From Nocardia beijingensis NBRC 16342 (GTDB lineage Bacteria > Actinomycetota > Actinomycetes > Mycobacteriales > Mycobacteriaceae), in NCBI RefSeq assembly GCF_001612785.1, contig NZ_BDBC01000006.1:1-37061 (forward strand): 37,061 nt of DNA, read 5' to 3'. Each line of letters opens with the position of its first letter. The stretch's first letter is position 1. This document shows positions 7,621-16,717 of the stretch, in pieces. The notes beneath the pieces were generated by a model, which was not told where the DNA came from, searched no databases, and was given only the letters and a program-made list of their open reading frames with translations. The translations under genes were made by a program, and so were the position numbers.

Positions 7621-8250
7621 GTGTCCTCCCGATTGAGCGTCGAAGAACGACGGGCCCACCTTATCGAGGCCGCGATCGGCCTTGCCGAGAAAAAGGGTGT
7701 TGCGGGCGTGACCACGCGCGATGTCGCTCAGGCGGCCGGCGTCTCGCTCGGTGTGGTGCATTACTGTTTCGAAAACAAGGACGCGCTGATGACCGAGCTG
7801 GTCAAAGCGTTGTCGATGGAATTACGCGATTCCGTCGATGCCAACGAAACGGTATGGCAGGACGTCGGAAGTGGAAAAGAAGCCCTTCAAAAATTGATCC
7901 GGTCGGGTCTGGAACTGATGTGGCTGAACATTGAAGCCACTCCGGAACGACAGCTGCTCACTTACGAAACGACCACTTACGCGTTGCGCGAGGGCGAACA
8001 AACCCCGGCGAAACTCGCGATCGCCCGCGAGCAGTACAACTTCAACGACTCCACGGTCGCCGACATCCTGGAGCACGCGCGCGACGCCACCGGCAACACC
8101 TGGTCGGTCCCGGTGCAGACGCTGAGCCGGTTCACGCTGAACGTCATCGACGGTGTCGTGCTGCGCTGGCTGGTGGACAACGACAGCGAGAGCGTGCGCG
8201 GGCAGTTGGATCTGCTGAGCGAGATGCTCACGGGGTACGCGGCGCAGTAG
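7621..8250 (+). CDS. TetR/AcrR family transcriptional regulator
   Basis: A 209-residue regulator. The N-terminal DNA-binding domain spans about 6-52, with the helix-turn-helix GVTTRDVAQAAGVSLGVVHYCF near 29-50, which is typical of TetR/AcrR proteins. The remainder is an all-helical ligand-binding and dimerisation domain. GTG 7621 is the first start after a strong promoter that leaves no room for a ribosome-binding site. Its coding sequence is less GC-rich (many AAA/GAA codons) than its neighbours. The divergent arrangement with the ceramidase, with 115 bp between, suggests that it represses that gene in response to a lipid-like ligand; this is inference from position. Confidence 0.92.
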   Translation: MSSRLSVEERRAHLIEAAIGLAEKKGVAGVTTRDVAQAAGVSLGVVHYCFENKDALMTELVKALSMELRDSVDANETVWQDVGSGKEALQKLIRSGLELMWLNIEATPERQLLTYETTTYALREGEQTPAKLAIAREQYNFNDSTVADILEHARDATGNTWSVPVQTLSRFTLNVIDGVVLRWLVDNDSESVRGQLDLLSEMLTGYAAQ

Positions 8251-8258
8251 CCCGCGGC

Positions 8259-11200
8259 TCAGTCACGCCGCGGCGCTCGGACGTGCACGTCCGAGCCGGT
8301 CTGCCACCAGGGCACCGCGACCGTGGCCTCGATCGCACCGCTCAGCCGCACCGTCAGCTCTTGGTGCACCACCAGCTCGCCCGTTTGCGGAGGCAGAGTG
8401 AACAGCTGCCGCAGCACCACTCCCAGCGGCTCCGCCGCCCAGGTCGTCCGTCGGCCGGTGCTCGCCACCTCGGCGGTGATGACCTCCGACACCAGCGGCA
8501 GATCGAGCAGCGCCGCCAGGGACGAAGCCGTTTCGGGGTCGCCCGCCACCAATCGATCCGGCGGCACGGCGAGGCCGAAACACGGACGATCGAGGACGAA
8601 CGCGTCCTCCGGATCGACCACGGCCCCGGTGAGCGCGCGCACGCGATCGGGGGGTCGCAGATCGGCGAGATCGAGCAGGCCGGCGGCGACAGCGGCGGCC
8701 AAGCGGGCATGGGTGCGCGAAACCACTTCCGGCGACGGGGTTCGCGAGGGGTCGGCGAGCGCCTCCAGCAAAGCGGCGGCCAACTCGTCGGTGATCGTCG
8801 CCGGGTCGGCGAGCACCGCGCGACAAGCGTCCGGGTCGACACCGGCGACGGTGAACGCCGGTAGCAGCCCGTCGAAGTCGGTGTCGGCGGGATGGCGCAG
8901 CAACCCCAGCGGCGTGCCGTCCACCCGCGCGTACCGGCGCAGCCACCACGCGGTGTAGCCGTCGGCGTCGGCGAGCAGACGACGGGTACGCGGCGCCGCG
9001 GCCAACTGCCGCAACGCTTCCGGCCAGGCGGCGTCATCGATCAGATCGAGGTCACGGACAGCCACCAGCTCGGGTGGGTCCTCCGGCAGCGTCGACCACC
9101 AGTGTTCCTCGTCGTCCAGATCGTGGTCAGGGCCGGTCGGATCGGCTTCGACGAGCACGCCGAAATCCCAGCCGACACCTACGGCGCGCAACGCGTCCGC
9201 GCCGTAGCGCTCGACGAGGCCGGGGTCTGCCGTGCCGAACGGCGCGTCGGGAACGAGCAGCTCGCGCAGCGGCGCTCCGGGCAACAGCAGTTCGTCGGCG
9301 GGCCGCGAATCGCCTTCGGTATCGGGCAATTCGAGCGAACCCAGCCAGGAGGGCATGGCGTCCCGATCGGCGTGCGCGGCTAGGCGCAAGATCGCATCCG
9401 CGGTGTCGGGGTCGCCCGGGTGATCCTCCAGATCGGCACGCAAGCCAGGGTCGGTCAGAAGATCCTCGGCGGTGGCCGACCGCGCGCCGAGCCGAGCCAG
9501 CAAGGGATGTGCTGCCTCTGGATGCGCCAGCCGGGCCCAGTGCAGCGGGATCGCGTCCTCGAGCCGATCGTCCAGCACCACGGTGCGCGGTCCGGTGACG
9601 AGCCTGCCGTCGGCCAGCGGCACCGCCAGCGCGCCCAACTCCTCCGCCGCGAGCGGATCCACTACGAACGGCTCGAGCGCGGCGTAGAAGGACCGCCACC
9701 AACTCGGCGGCCGCTCCAAGCCCCCGGACAGTTCCGCCAGCCGCGCCAACCCGAGCCGGTGCACGTCGAGTACGCCCATGGCCTCGGTGTGCGCCCGCCC
9801 GGACAGCTCCGGGATCACGAGAGGACCGACCACTTCGTCGAGCGAGTCGGCCAGTTCGGCGGTCAGACCGGCGAAGACGTAGGCGCGGGTGGGGACGGCG
9901 CTGTTCCGGTCGGGCGTCGGTCCGGCGGTAGCCAGTGTCCCGGCGACAGGGAGCGCACCCGGTTCGCCGAGGAGCGATGGGACGTCGGCTGATTCGGTGA
10001 CGGCCTCTCCGCTCAGCACATCGAGAGCCTCGGTCGCTGCCTCCGGCCCTTCGGCGGCCCGCAGGTCCAGCACTTCGATGTCGGCGACAGCATCCGGTTC
10101 TCGATCGGGCAGTTGATCATTCGCGTCGGGAGAGGCGAGCGCGTCCCATTCCGGGTACCTCGCGGCGAGCGGCTCGGCTGCGGCGGGGCCTTCCGAGTAG
10201 ACGTGCCGGTGCGGGGCGACCACGGGCAGCCAAGGACGGGTCTGCAATTCGCGCAGCAGCGCTTCCCGCAGCAGGCCGTCGGCCTCGCTGCGCGCGAACC
10301 CGGGTGTCGGGACCAGCACGAGCCGGTCGCGGGGCGGCAGCGCACGAGCGAAGTCCGCATAGCCGTCCGCCAGTTCGCCGAGCCGCGCGCCGGGCAGCAA
10401 CCTGCGCCGATCCGGCTGCATCGGGATATCGGCGATGAGCAAGGCGGGCAGCGACAATTCCTCGTCCGACCTGGTCGGCGCCCGCAGCACATCGGGGGCG
10501 GCGGCCACCGGCCTGCCGTCGCGCACCGGCAGCAGCCAGCGGGCGCGTCGCGTGCGGTACTGCCACCAGGTGCGCTGTTCGCTGCCGGGGCCGTCGACGT
10601 AGACCTCGTGCATGCCGTCGCCCATGTCCTCGGCACTGCTGACGAATTCGGCCGTGCCGATCCGGACGCGCCGCAGTGCGGGCAGTTCCAGCAGCAGATC
10701 GACGGCTTCGGCGTGCATCGCGGCCAGCAGCGCGTCGGCGTCCACGTCGGCACGCAGGCGCAGCACCACCTCGGTGTCGAGACCATCCGCCGGTCGCGCC
10801 TCGATCGGCCAGGCCAACCGCAGCACGGGCGGGACGAATTCGCCCGCGTCGACAGACGGGAAACGAATCTCGTTGCAGCGCAGTGCATCCCGCGTCTCGG
10901 CCTGGGAGAACCGCAGCGATCCGGAGGACGAGCGCAGCTCGATGTCGTCGCTCACCGCGAGCACCGCCGTGAAGCCGACACCGAATCGGCCGACGGTCCC
11001 GCCGTCGGACTTCCCGGAAGCGCGCAAGGCGGTCAGCGCGTGCACACCCGAGACGTCCAGCGGCGCACCCGTATTGCCGATGTGCAGGTCGCGGCCGTCG
11101 AGCCAGACCACGACAGCGCCGGCCACGCCCGCCTTGCGCGCGGCATCGGCGGCGTTCTGCGCCAACTCGGTCAGCAATCGGTCGCGGTAGCCCGCGCGCA

Positions 11201-11279
11201 CCAAGTCGTTCTCGGTGGCGGCGTCCTCCCGCAACCGCGTCGGCGAATCACGCCATGCGGCGAGCACCGCCGCTCGCAA
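8259..11279 (-). CDS. Sacsin N-terminal-like GHKL ATPase, large hypothetical protein
   Basis: A protein of at least 1006 residues. Residues 20-120 form a GHKL/Hsp90-type ATP-binding fold of the sacsin N-terminal kind: ELAQNAADAA (38-47; N-box Glu38/Asn42/Asp45), the G1-like HIGNTGAPLD (67-76) and the lid GRFGVGFTAV (97-106). The remaining ~850 residues are acidic, rich in Ala, Asp and Pro, and not recognised. The start is unclear. TTG 11279 is the first conventional start, but the frame is open to the DUF3027 stop and matches homologues upstream (ADPFGTSALR). CTG 11315 would give a CTGA overlap with the DUF3027 stop and 1018 residues. It forms an operon with DUF3027. Substrate and role are unknown; a chaperone-like or remodelling ATPase is a guess. 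Confidence 0.82.
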   Translation of the reverse strand: MRAAVLAAWRDSPTRLREDAATENDLVRAGYRDRLLTELAQNAADAARKAGVAGAVVVWLDGRDLHIGNTGAPLDVSGVHALTALRASGKSDGGTVGRFGVGFTAVLAVSDDIELRSSSGSLRFSQAETRDALRCNEIRFPSVDAGEFVPPVLRLAWPIEARPADGLDTEVVLRLRADVDADALLAAMHAEAVDLLLELPALRRVRIGTAEFVSSAEDMGDGMHEVYVDGPGSEQRTWWQYRTRRARWLLPVRDGRPVAAAPDVLRAPTRSDEELSLPALLIADIPMQPDRRRLLPGARLGELADGYADFARALPPRDRLVLVPTPGFARSEADGLLREALLRELQTRPWLPVVAPHRHVYSEGPAAAEPLAARYPEWDALASPDANDQLPDREPDAVADIEVLDLRAAEGPEAATEALDVLSGEAVTESADVPSLLGEPGALPVAGTLATAGPTPDRNSAVPTRAYVFAGLTAELADSLDEVVGPLVIPELSGRAHTEAMGVLDVHRLGLARLAELSGGLERPPSWWRSFYAALEPFVVDPLAAEELGALAVPLADGRLVTGPRTVVLDDRLEDAIPLHWARLAHPEAAHPLLARLGARSATAEDLLTDPGLRADLEDHPGDPDTADAILRLAAHADRDAMPSWLGSLELPDTEGDSRPADELLLPGAPLRELLVPDAPFGTADPGLVERYGADALRAVGVGWDFGVLVEADPTGPDHDLDDEEHWWSTLPEDPPELVAVRDLDLIDDAAWPEALRQLAAAPRTRRLLADADGYTAWWLRRYARVDGTPLGLLRHPADTDFDGLLPAFTVAGVDPDACRAVLADPATITDELAAALLEALADPSRTPSPEVVSRTHARLAAAVAAGLLDLADLRPPDRVRALTGAVVDPEDAFVLDRPCFGLAVPPDRLVAGDPETASSLAALLDLPLVSEVITAEVASTGRRTTWAAEPLGVVLRQLFTLPPQTGELVVHQELTVRLSGAIEATVAVPWWQTGSDVHVRAPRRD

Positions 11280-11311
11280 CGCCGACGTGCCGAACGGGTC
11301 GGCTGTCGCGC

Positions 11312-12709
11312 TCAGCTCCGCGGCGATGACTGGAACTCCGGCCGTGCCTCACCATCGGCGACACCCGCCCCGGATGGCGCATCGACGTCTTCGGCACCGG
11401 CCGGCGTAGCGGTGGGTTCCGGAGCCGACTCGGCCGCGCCGGTCGGCACGGCGTCCGAACCGGCTGCTGCCACCGACTCTGTCGCGCTCGATGCGGTATC
11501 CGATTCCGTCGCGCTCGTGCCGACGGCATTCGACTCGCCGAGGTCCGTCGATGCACCGCTGCTCAGCGCCGCGGAGGAGGTCGATCCCGCCGCGTCCGCT
11601 TCCGTCGGTTCGGACGTCGCGGCACTCTCATCGCTCACCGAAGCAGCCGTGCCCTCTGCCTGGCCCACCCCCGGACCGGTCACGCTCGACGCGGCTGAGG
11701 GCTCGGCGCGCGAGGTCGCCGACGAACTCGCATGCTCTTCCGGCTCCGTGGCAACGGCTCGGGGCTCGGGCTCCACCGCCGTGTTCGGGGCGGCGTCGGC
11801 GCTTTGCGCGTCGGCCGCGCCAGCGGGCACGGCGTCCGAATCGGCGGCCGCGGGGTGGTTCGCATCGCCCGTTCCGTGAGCCTGCTCGGCCGCGCCGTGC
11901 CGATCCACGTCCTCGGACGGAGCTTCCTCGGCCTGCTCCCGATTGCCGTCGCGCGGCTCGTCCGTGCGGAGCGTGATCACCTCGATGGCCGAGTCGTCGT
12001 ACGCCTCGTACAGCGGCGACCCGTTGCCGGTGGGGACCTCGGTGTCCGAGTGCGCGCCACAGCCGTAGGCGACGTGGACGACATGCCCGTCGGCGCCCAT
12101 GGCGTTGCCGCAGACACCGAACGCGGCGCGCAGCGACCCGGCGAGCGGCAGATAGAAGCCGCAGCTTCCACAGGTGGCAGGCGCGGCCTTGGCCATCTCG
12201 GAGTCGGGTCCGTACTCGCTGTACCAGCGCTCGGCGGCCTCCGCGCGGCCTTCCCTGCTCATCACCTTGGTCCGGCCGAGACCGACCTCGTAGGCCACTT
12301 CGTCCACCACCGGATCGCCGGTCGCGACATAGCCAGGCACCAGGCGCGGGTCGTCGGCGGGCGGGGCGAGCAGATCGCCTGGCGCGAGGTCGCCGGGGCG
12401 GACGCGCTGCTCCCAGGGCACGAACTCGGGCGCGACCAAGGCGTCCGGCCCCGGCAGCAACGCGGACTCGCTGACCGTCGCACGGTCGGCCCCGGGCGGG
12501 GCGGCCACCACGACCGCCCACTGCCACCCGCGGTAACCGGGCAGCGTTGCCTCGAAACGGTGGGTCGCCGCGCTCTCGTCCTCGGCGATCACGCCGAGGT
12601 GCGCGCCGACGGCCGACGGTTCCAACTCCAGGAGCGCACGGCGGGCCAGGTCGACGGCATCAGCCAGAATCGGCCGCACGCCGGACTCCGAAACAGAAAC
12701 TGCGCTCAC
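11312..12709 (-). CDS. DUF3027 domain protein with long disordered tail
   Basis: A 465-residue protein. The N-terminal half (1-250) is the actinobacterial DUF3027 domain (Rv0877-like). It holds a Cys4 pattern, CGSCGFYLP (Cys180/183), VCGNAMG (Cys200) and AYGCGAH (Cys217), which looks like a structural zinc site. The second half (about 251-465) is a low-complexity Ala/Ser/Thr/Asp/Glu-rich tail, probably disordered, and much longer than in mycobacterial relatives. The start GTG 12709 lies only 17 bp from the divergent ATG of the glutaminyl cyclase. Its stop overlaps the probable start region of the GHKL ATPase, so the two are likely co-translated. Function is unknown. Confidence 0.85.
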   Translation of the reverse strand: MSAVSVSESGVRPILADAVDLARRALLELEPSAVGAHLGVIAEDESAATHRFEATLPGYRGWQWAVVVAAPPGADRATVSESALLPGPDALVAPEFVPWEQRVRPGDLAPGDLLAPPADDPRLVPGYVATGDPVVDEVAYEVGLGRTKVMSREGRAEAAERWYSEYGPDSEMAKAAPATCGSCGFYLPLAGSLRAAFGVCGNAMGADGHVVHVAYGCGAHSDTEVPTGNGSPLYEAYDDSAIEVITLRTDEPRDGNREQAEEAPSEDVDRHGAAEQAHGTGDANHPAAADSDAVPAGAADAQSADAAPNTAVEPEPRAVATEPEEHASSSATSRAEPSAASSVTGPGVGQAEGTAASVSDESAATSEPTEADAAGSTSSAALSSGASTDLGESNAVGTSATESDTASSATESVAAAGSDAVPTGAAESAPEPTATPAGAEDVDAPSGAGVADGEARPEFQSSPRS

Positions 12710-12713
12710 GGCC

Positions 12714-12719
12714 TACATT
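12714..12719 (+). promoter_or_regulatory. -10 element (TACATT) of a leaderless promoter in a 17-bp divergent gap
   Basis: TACATT ends 7 bases before ATG 12727. The gap between the two divergent start codons (12710-12726) is only 17 bp, so the matching -35 must lie inside the DUF3027 coding region. On the other strand CAAAAT ends 7 bases before GTG 12709. The two promoters therefore overlap face to face. Confidence 0.5.
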
Positions 12720-12726
12720 TTGCCGT

Positions 12727-13500
12727 ATGGAGCGCAATCGGCGTGCGTTGGCCATCAGTGTGCTGGTCGGTCTGCTCATCCTGGGCGGATGCGGCGGCGT
12801 AGCGGACCAGGCGCCCAGGATGAACATCGAGGTACTCGGCACCCGCCCGCACGATACGAAGGCGTTCACCCAGGGTCTGGAGATCGATGGCGACGTTCTC
12901 TTCGAGGGCACCGGCCTGGCAGGCGCGTCCGGCGTGCGCACGTCCCGGCTGACGACCGGGGAGGAATTGGCCAGAACCGAGCTGCCCGCGCCGTACTTCG
13001 GCGAGGGCATCACCGTCGCCGGCGCCACACTGTGGCAGCTGACCTGGCACGACGGCGTGGCCATCGCCCGCGACCCCGCGACCCTGGCCGAACGCGGCCG
13101 GGTGAGCTACGACGGCGAAGGCTGGGGCCTGTGCGCCAGGAACGGACGACTGGTGATGAGCGACGGCACCGACCGCCTCACCTTCCGTGATCCGGTCACT
13201 TTCGCCCCCACCGGCTCGATCGAACTGACCAGCCACAACGGCGCGCGCCTCAACGAACTCGAGTGCGCCGCGGACGGGTCGGTCTACGCCAACGACTGGC
13301 CCACCGACACCATCCTGCGGATCGACCCGGACTCCGGTGCGGTGCTCGCGACCGCCGACGCCGCCGGTCTGCTCCCCGCCACCGCGCGGGCCGCGGCCGA
13401 CGCCCTCAACGGCATCGCGCAGCTGCCCGGCACCGACCGGTTCCTGATCACGGGCAAGAACTGGCCGACCATGTTCGAGGTCCGCTTCACTCCCGCCTGA
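12727..13500 (+). CDS. Lipoprotein glutaminyl-peptide cyclotransferase
   Basis: A 257-residue protein of the plant-type glutamine cyclotransferase family (five-bladed beta-propeller), which converts N-terminal Gln to pyroglutamate. It starts with a basic n-region, a hydrophobic helix and the lipobox LGGC (Cys22), so it should be a membrane-anchored lipoprotein outside the cell. Family motifs are present: AFTQGLE (46-52), YFGEGITV, LWQLTW, GEGWGL, LNELE-C, VYANDW and LNGIA. ATG 12727 is supported by a leaderless promoter. Length fits the family. The natural substrates of bacterial members are mostly unknown. Confidence 0.9.
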   Translation: MERNRRALAISVLVGLLILGGCGGVADQAPRMNIEVLGTRPHDTKAFTQGLEIDGDVLFEGTGLAGASGVRTSRLTTGEELARTELPAPYFGEGITVAGATLWQLTWHDGVAIARDPATLAERGRVSYDGEGWGLCARNGRLVMSDGTDRLTFRDPVTFAPTGSIELTSHNGARLNELECAADGSVYANDWPTDTILRIDPDSGAVLATADAAGLLPATARAAADALNGIAQLPGTDRFLITGKNWPTMFEVRFTPA

Positions 13501-13592
13501 GCACGATCGCGGATCGCGACAACGATCACTTTCCGCCGCCGCCACGGAGCGCGCGTGAACGCCCCGCCCGGGAGTGCGCCAGAATTGGAGTC

Positions 13593-15401
13593 GTGACTAC
13601 TCCCCGCGAACCTTCCGGTCCCGGCCGTGATCGGTGGGAAGGCGAGGAGGTCCCGCCGTTCGATCGGCATCCCGGTTTCGACCGGTACCCGCCACCCAAC
13701 GCACCGCGGCGCCGCAGGCCGCTGCCACCGCTCGGACCGGGAGCCGGACGCGCCGCCGAGCGTTACGACCAGCCGGGACCGCCGCCGAGCCCGCGACGCG
13801 ACGCGCCACCGCCCGCGCAGCCTCCGCCGACCAAGCCTCTCCCCGTCGACCCCGACGCCGAGCAGCCTTCCGAGAGCCCCGAACCCTCCGGCGCGCGACG
13901 GATGCCGCGCAAACTCACGGTCACCCGCGTGGCCGCGATGCGCGGCCGGGAACTCACCGAGAAGGGCATAGCGACTTTTCAGCGCGCGGCCAAGGCCGAC
14001 GGCGCGGACAAGTCCGGTCTCACGGCGCTCACCTACGCCACCATGGCGAACTTCGCCTTGGACGCCGCCATCGCGGTGGCGCTGGCCAACACCTTGTTCT
14101 TCGCCAGCGCCACCGCGGAGAGCAAGACGAAGGTCGCGCTCTACCTGCTGATCACGATCGCGCCGTTCGCGGTGATCGCCCCGCTGATCGGGCCGCTGCT
14201 CGATCGGCTGCAGCGCGGTCGCCGCTTGGCGCTTGCGACGTCGTTCGCGGTGCGCGCGGTGGTCGCGGTGGTGCTGATCTTCCAATTCGACACCTGGGCG
14301 CTGTATCCGCTCGCGCTGTGCATGATGATCGGCAGCAAATCGTTCGCCGTGCTCAAGAGCGCGGTCACGCCACGGGTGCTGCCGCCGGACATCGATCTGG
14401 TCCGCACCAATTCCCGTCTCACGGTGTTCGGTCTGGTCGGCGGCACCATGGGCGCCGGAGCGCTGGCCGGGCTCGCCGCGGCGATCGCGGACTCGAACGG
14501 CGCACTGGTCTTCGCGACGCTGATCGCCTGCGCGGGGACGTATCTGAGCCTGCGCATCCCCTCCTGGGTCGAAGTGACCGAGGGCGAGGTCCCCGCGACG
14601 CTGAGCTATCACGGCGCCGACGCGCGCACCGAGGTGCTCTCCTCCGGCGCCGAGTCGTCGGTCCCGCCGCGCAAGCGCAGGCAACCGCTCGGCCGCGCCG
14701 TGGTGACCGGTCTGTGGGGCAACAGCGCCATCCGGGTGCTGACCGGGTTCCTCACCTTCTACGTCGCGTTCGTCGCCAAGGCGACCGAGCACCGGCCGGT
14801 GCAGCAGGCCCTTATGCTCGGCGCGGTCGGCGCGGCCGCGGCCATCGGCAATTTCGCGGGCAACGCGACGGGCGCCAGGCTGAAGCTGGGCAGGCCATCG
14901 CTGATCGTGCTCGGCTGCACGGCAGCGTGCGCGCTGGTGTCGCTGTTCGCGACGTTCGCGGACAACCTGCTCGGCGCGGCAGCCGCGGCCTTGGTCGCGG
15001 CGGGGACGAGCGCGCTGGCCAAGGTGTCGCTGGACGCATCGATCCAGGACGACCTGCCGCCGGAGTCGATCGCCTCCGGCTTCGGGCGGTCGGAGACCGT
15101 GCTCCAGCTGAGTTGGGTCGTCGGCGGCGCGGCCGGTGTGCTGCTGCCGACCGACTACTGGAAGGGCTTCGCGGTGGTCACCGTGATCCTCGTGCTCGGC
15201 TTGGTGCAGACTTTCCTCAGCTTCCGCGGCCATTCGCTGCTGCCCGGCCTCGGCGGCAACCGTCCCCAGCACGCGGAGCAGGAAGTGCCGACGACACGGC
15301 CGCACGGATATCCGGCGAACGCGCCGCGAGCAGAGGATCCTGCGCCGCGCGGCGGCGACACCACACGCTTTCGACGAGGGCAAGGAGACCCGATCTGGTG
15401 A
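13593..15401 (+). CDS. MFS family transporter with Pro-rich cytoplasmic N-terminus
   Basis: A 602-residue protein. The first ~110 residues are Pro/Arg-rich and disordered, followed by about 12 hydrophobic helices in two bundles. The A-motif-like loop between helices 2 and 3 reads GPLLDRLQRGRR. A hydrophilic central loop (~345-370) splits the bundles, and the tail is polar and ends in GDPIW. It corresponds to mycobacterial Rv0876c by features and position. GTG 13593 is preceded by CAGAAT ending 7 bases upstream (leaderless). It overlaps the DUF2771 gene in a GTGA. The transported compound is unknown. Confidence 0.88.
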   Translation: MTTPREPSGPGRDRWEGEEVPPFDRHPGFDRYPPPNAPRRRRPLPPLGPGAGRAAERYDQPGPPPSPRRDAPPPAQPPPTKPLPVDPDAEQPSESPEPSGARRMPRKLTVTRVAAMRGRELTEKGIATFQRAAKADGADKSGLTALTYATMANFALDAAIAVALANTLFFASATAESKTKVALYLLITIAPFAVIAPLIGPLLDRLQRGRRLALATSFAVRAVVAVVLIFQFDTWALYPLALCMMIGSKSFAVLKSAVTPRVLPPDIDLVRTNSRLTVFGLVGGTMGAGALAGLAAAIADSNGALVFATLIACAGTYLSLRIPSWVEVTEGEVPATLSYHGADARTEVLSSGAESSVPPRKRRQPLGRAVVTGLWGNSAIRVLTGFLTFYVAFVAKATEHRPVQQALMLGAVGAAAAIGNFAGNATGARLKLGRPSLIVLGCTAACALVSLFATFADNLLGAAAAALVAAGTSALAKVSLDASIQDDLPPESIASGFGRSETVLQLSWVVGGAAGVLLPTDYWKGFAVVTVILVLGLVQTFLSFRGHSLLPGLGGNRPQHAEQEVPTTRPHGYPANAPRAEDPAPRGGDTTRFRRGQGDPIW

Positions 15402-15979
15402 GCAAGCTCAACGCACGCACGATCGCCGCGCTGGTCGCGGCCGCCCTGCTCGTGCTCACCGCCGCCTTCGCGGGCGTGCTGGCGGTGCTGGTCCGCGACG
15501 CCGAGAAGCCCGACGTCACGCTCACCGCGTACGCACACGGGAAGACGGTCACCGTGCGACCGTTCAGCTACTGCTCGGTGACCATGCAGGACTGCAGCAT
15601 CCTGCCCGAGGACAACGTCCCCGGCACGGTGTTCACGACGCTGAACTGCGGCCAGGACACTCCCGACTGCCACCGTGGCCGCACCGTGGACCTGGAAGTC
15701 CCCGCCGGTTACCCACTGCAACTGTCGCTTCCGAAGAAGGTCGCCGACGCGCCCTGGCTCGCACAACTGGTCTATCTCTTGCCGAACGGTGAGAAAGTCG
15801 ACCAGGTGATCAGCCGCAACGACTACCCGGACCGGGCTTTCGCCCTCACCATCGATTCGAAACCGCAGCCGGACCTGCGCCTCATCGGCGTCGAGTTCCA
15901 GCTGCCGATCCTCGCCCGCGACGAAACGGGCCGGGAGTTCTACGTGCCGCACGCCACCTGGTCGATCAGCACGGCGTAG
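15398..15979 (+). CDS. DUF2771 family secreted or anchored protein
   Basis: A 193-residue protein with one N-terminal hydrophobic helix (about 8-32) that serves as signal anchor or signal peptide, and an extracellular domain containing four Cys (YCSVTMQDC and LNCGQDTPDC) that could form two disulfides. The features and the place after the MFS gene fit DUF2771 (Rv0875c-like). GTG 15398 overlaps the MFS stop in GTGA, and AAGGAG at 15382-15387 provides a ribosome-binding site, so the two are coupled and their products may act together. Function is unknown. Confidence 0.83.
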   Translation: MSKLNARTIAALVAAALLVLTAAFAGVLAVLVRDAEKPDVTLTAYAHGKTVTVRPFSYCSVTMQDCSILPEDNVPGTVFTTLNCGQDTPDCHRGRTVDLEVPAGYPLQLSLPKKVADAPWLAQLVYLLPNGEKVDQVISRNDYPDRAFALTIDSKPQPDLRLIGVEFQLPILARDETGREFYVPHATWSISTA

Positions 15980-16110
15980 TCAGCTCGGGCGCACCGCTTT
16001 TCGGGGACCCCGCAGATGCCGGTGCGCGTACGACGCGGCGCAGGCGAATACCGGTTCGACCGATCGCCTCGGCTCGACGGCCGCCTCGGATGAAGCGGCA
16101 CCGAGCGGAA

Positions 16111-16530
16111 TCAGCGGTCCAGTTCGCGCGCCACCGCGCGGACGACCTCCGAGATGCGTTGCGCTGTCTTGCGATCCGGGTACTTGCCCTTGCGCAGGTC
16201 CGGCTGCACCTTCGCCTCGAGCAAGGTGATCATGTCCTCGACCATGCCGTGCAGCTCGTCCGGCGTGTGCCTGCGCGCGGCAGGTTCCTTGCGCGCGTTG
16301 CGTTCCTGGCCCTGCCGGACCGACGGCGGCGCCTCGAGCAACTTGAGACTCAGCGCCTGGGGGCCGCGACGGCCCGCGGCCATGCCGAATTCCACGCGCT
16401 GGCCGGGCTTGAGGCCCTCGACGCCTTGGGGCAGCGCGGACGAGCGGACGTAGACGTCCTCACCCTCGTCCTGGGAAAGGAAGCCGAAGCCCTTTTCGAC
16501 GTCGTACCACTTCACCCTGCCGGTCGGCAC
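16111..16530 (-). CDS. Cold-shock domain protein with C-terminal extension (CspB-like)
   Basis: A 139-residue protein. Residues 1-65 are a cold-shock (OB-fold) domain with the RNP1-like KGFGFL (13-18) and RNP2-like DVYVRSS motifs, which bind single-stranded nucleic acid. The C-terminal ~70 residues form a basic helical extension ([18 protein letters not shown], then [19 protein letters not shown]), conserved in Rv0871-type proteins and absent from the 67-residue CspA. GTG 16530 gives the [10 protein letters not shown] start seen in homologues; GTG 16539 (three more residues) is an alternative. Neither has a strong Shine-Dalgarno sequence. Confidence 0.9.
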   Translation of the reverse strand: MPTGRVKWYDVEKGFGFLSQDEGEDVYVRSSALPQGVEGLKPGQRVEFGMAAGRRGPQALSLKLLEAPPSVRQGQERNARKEPAARRHTPDELHGMVEDMITLLEAKVQPDLRKGKYPDRKTAQRISEVVRAVARELDR

Positions 16531-16717
16531 TGCGCTCACCCGTTCATCATCGAAAACTCGGACCCCTACGGCCCGAGCACATCCGTCTGCCGAGCCGGTC
16601 GCGCGACCGGCCCTTTCCTGTGCGAAAAGAACGCGCCCAGCAGGATTGCAGGACGCGATTGCCATCGAGTCTACCCCGGTGTGAATAACGCGAGCACATC
16701 AGTTTTACCGTCGATCC

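Noticed and set aside
10113..11879. 588-codon plus-strand open frame opposite the GHKL ATPase and DUF3027
   Set aside because: Low-complexity translation; both minus-strand genes beneath it have recognisable domains.
15980..16110. Possible small gene or RNA between DUF2771 and the cold-shock gene
   Set aside because: No ribosome-binding site, no conserved-looking peptide and no stable RNA fold pattern that I could recognise.
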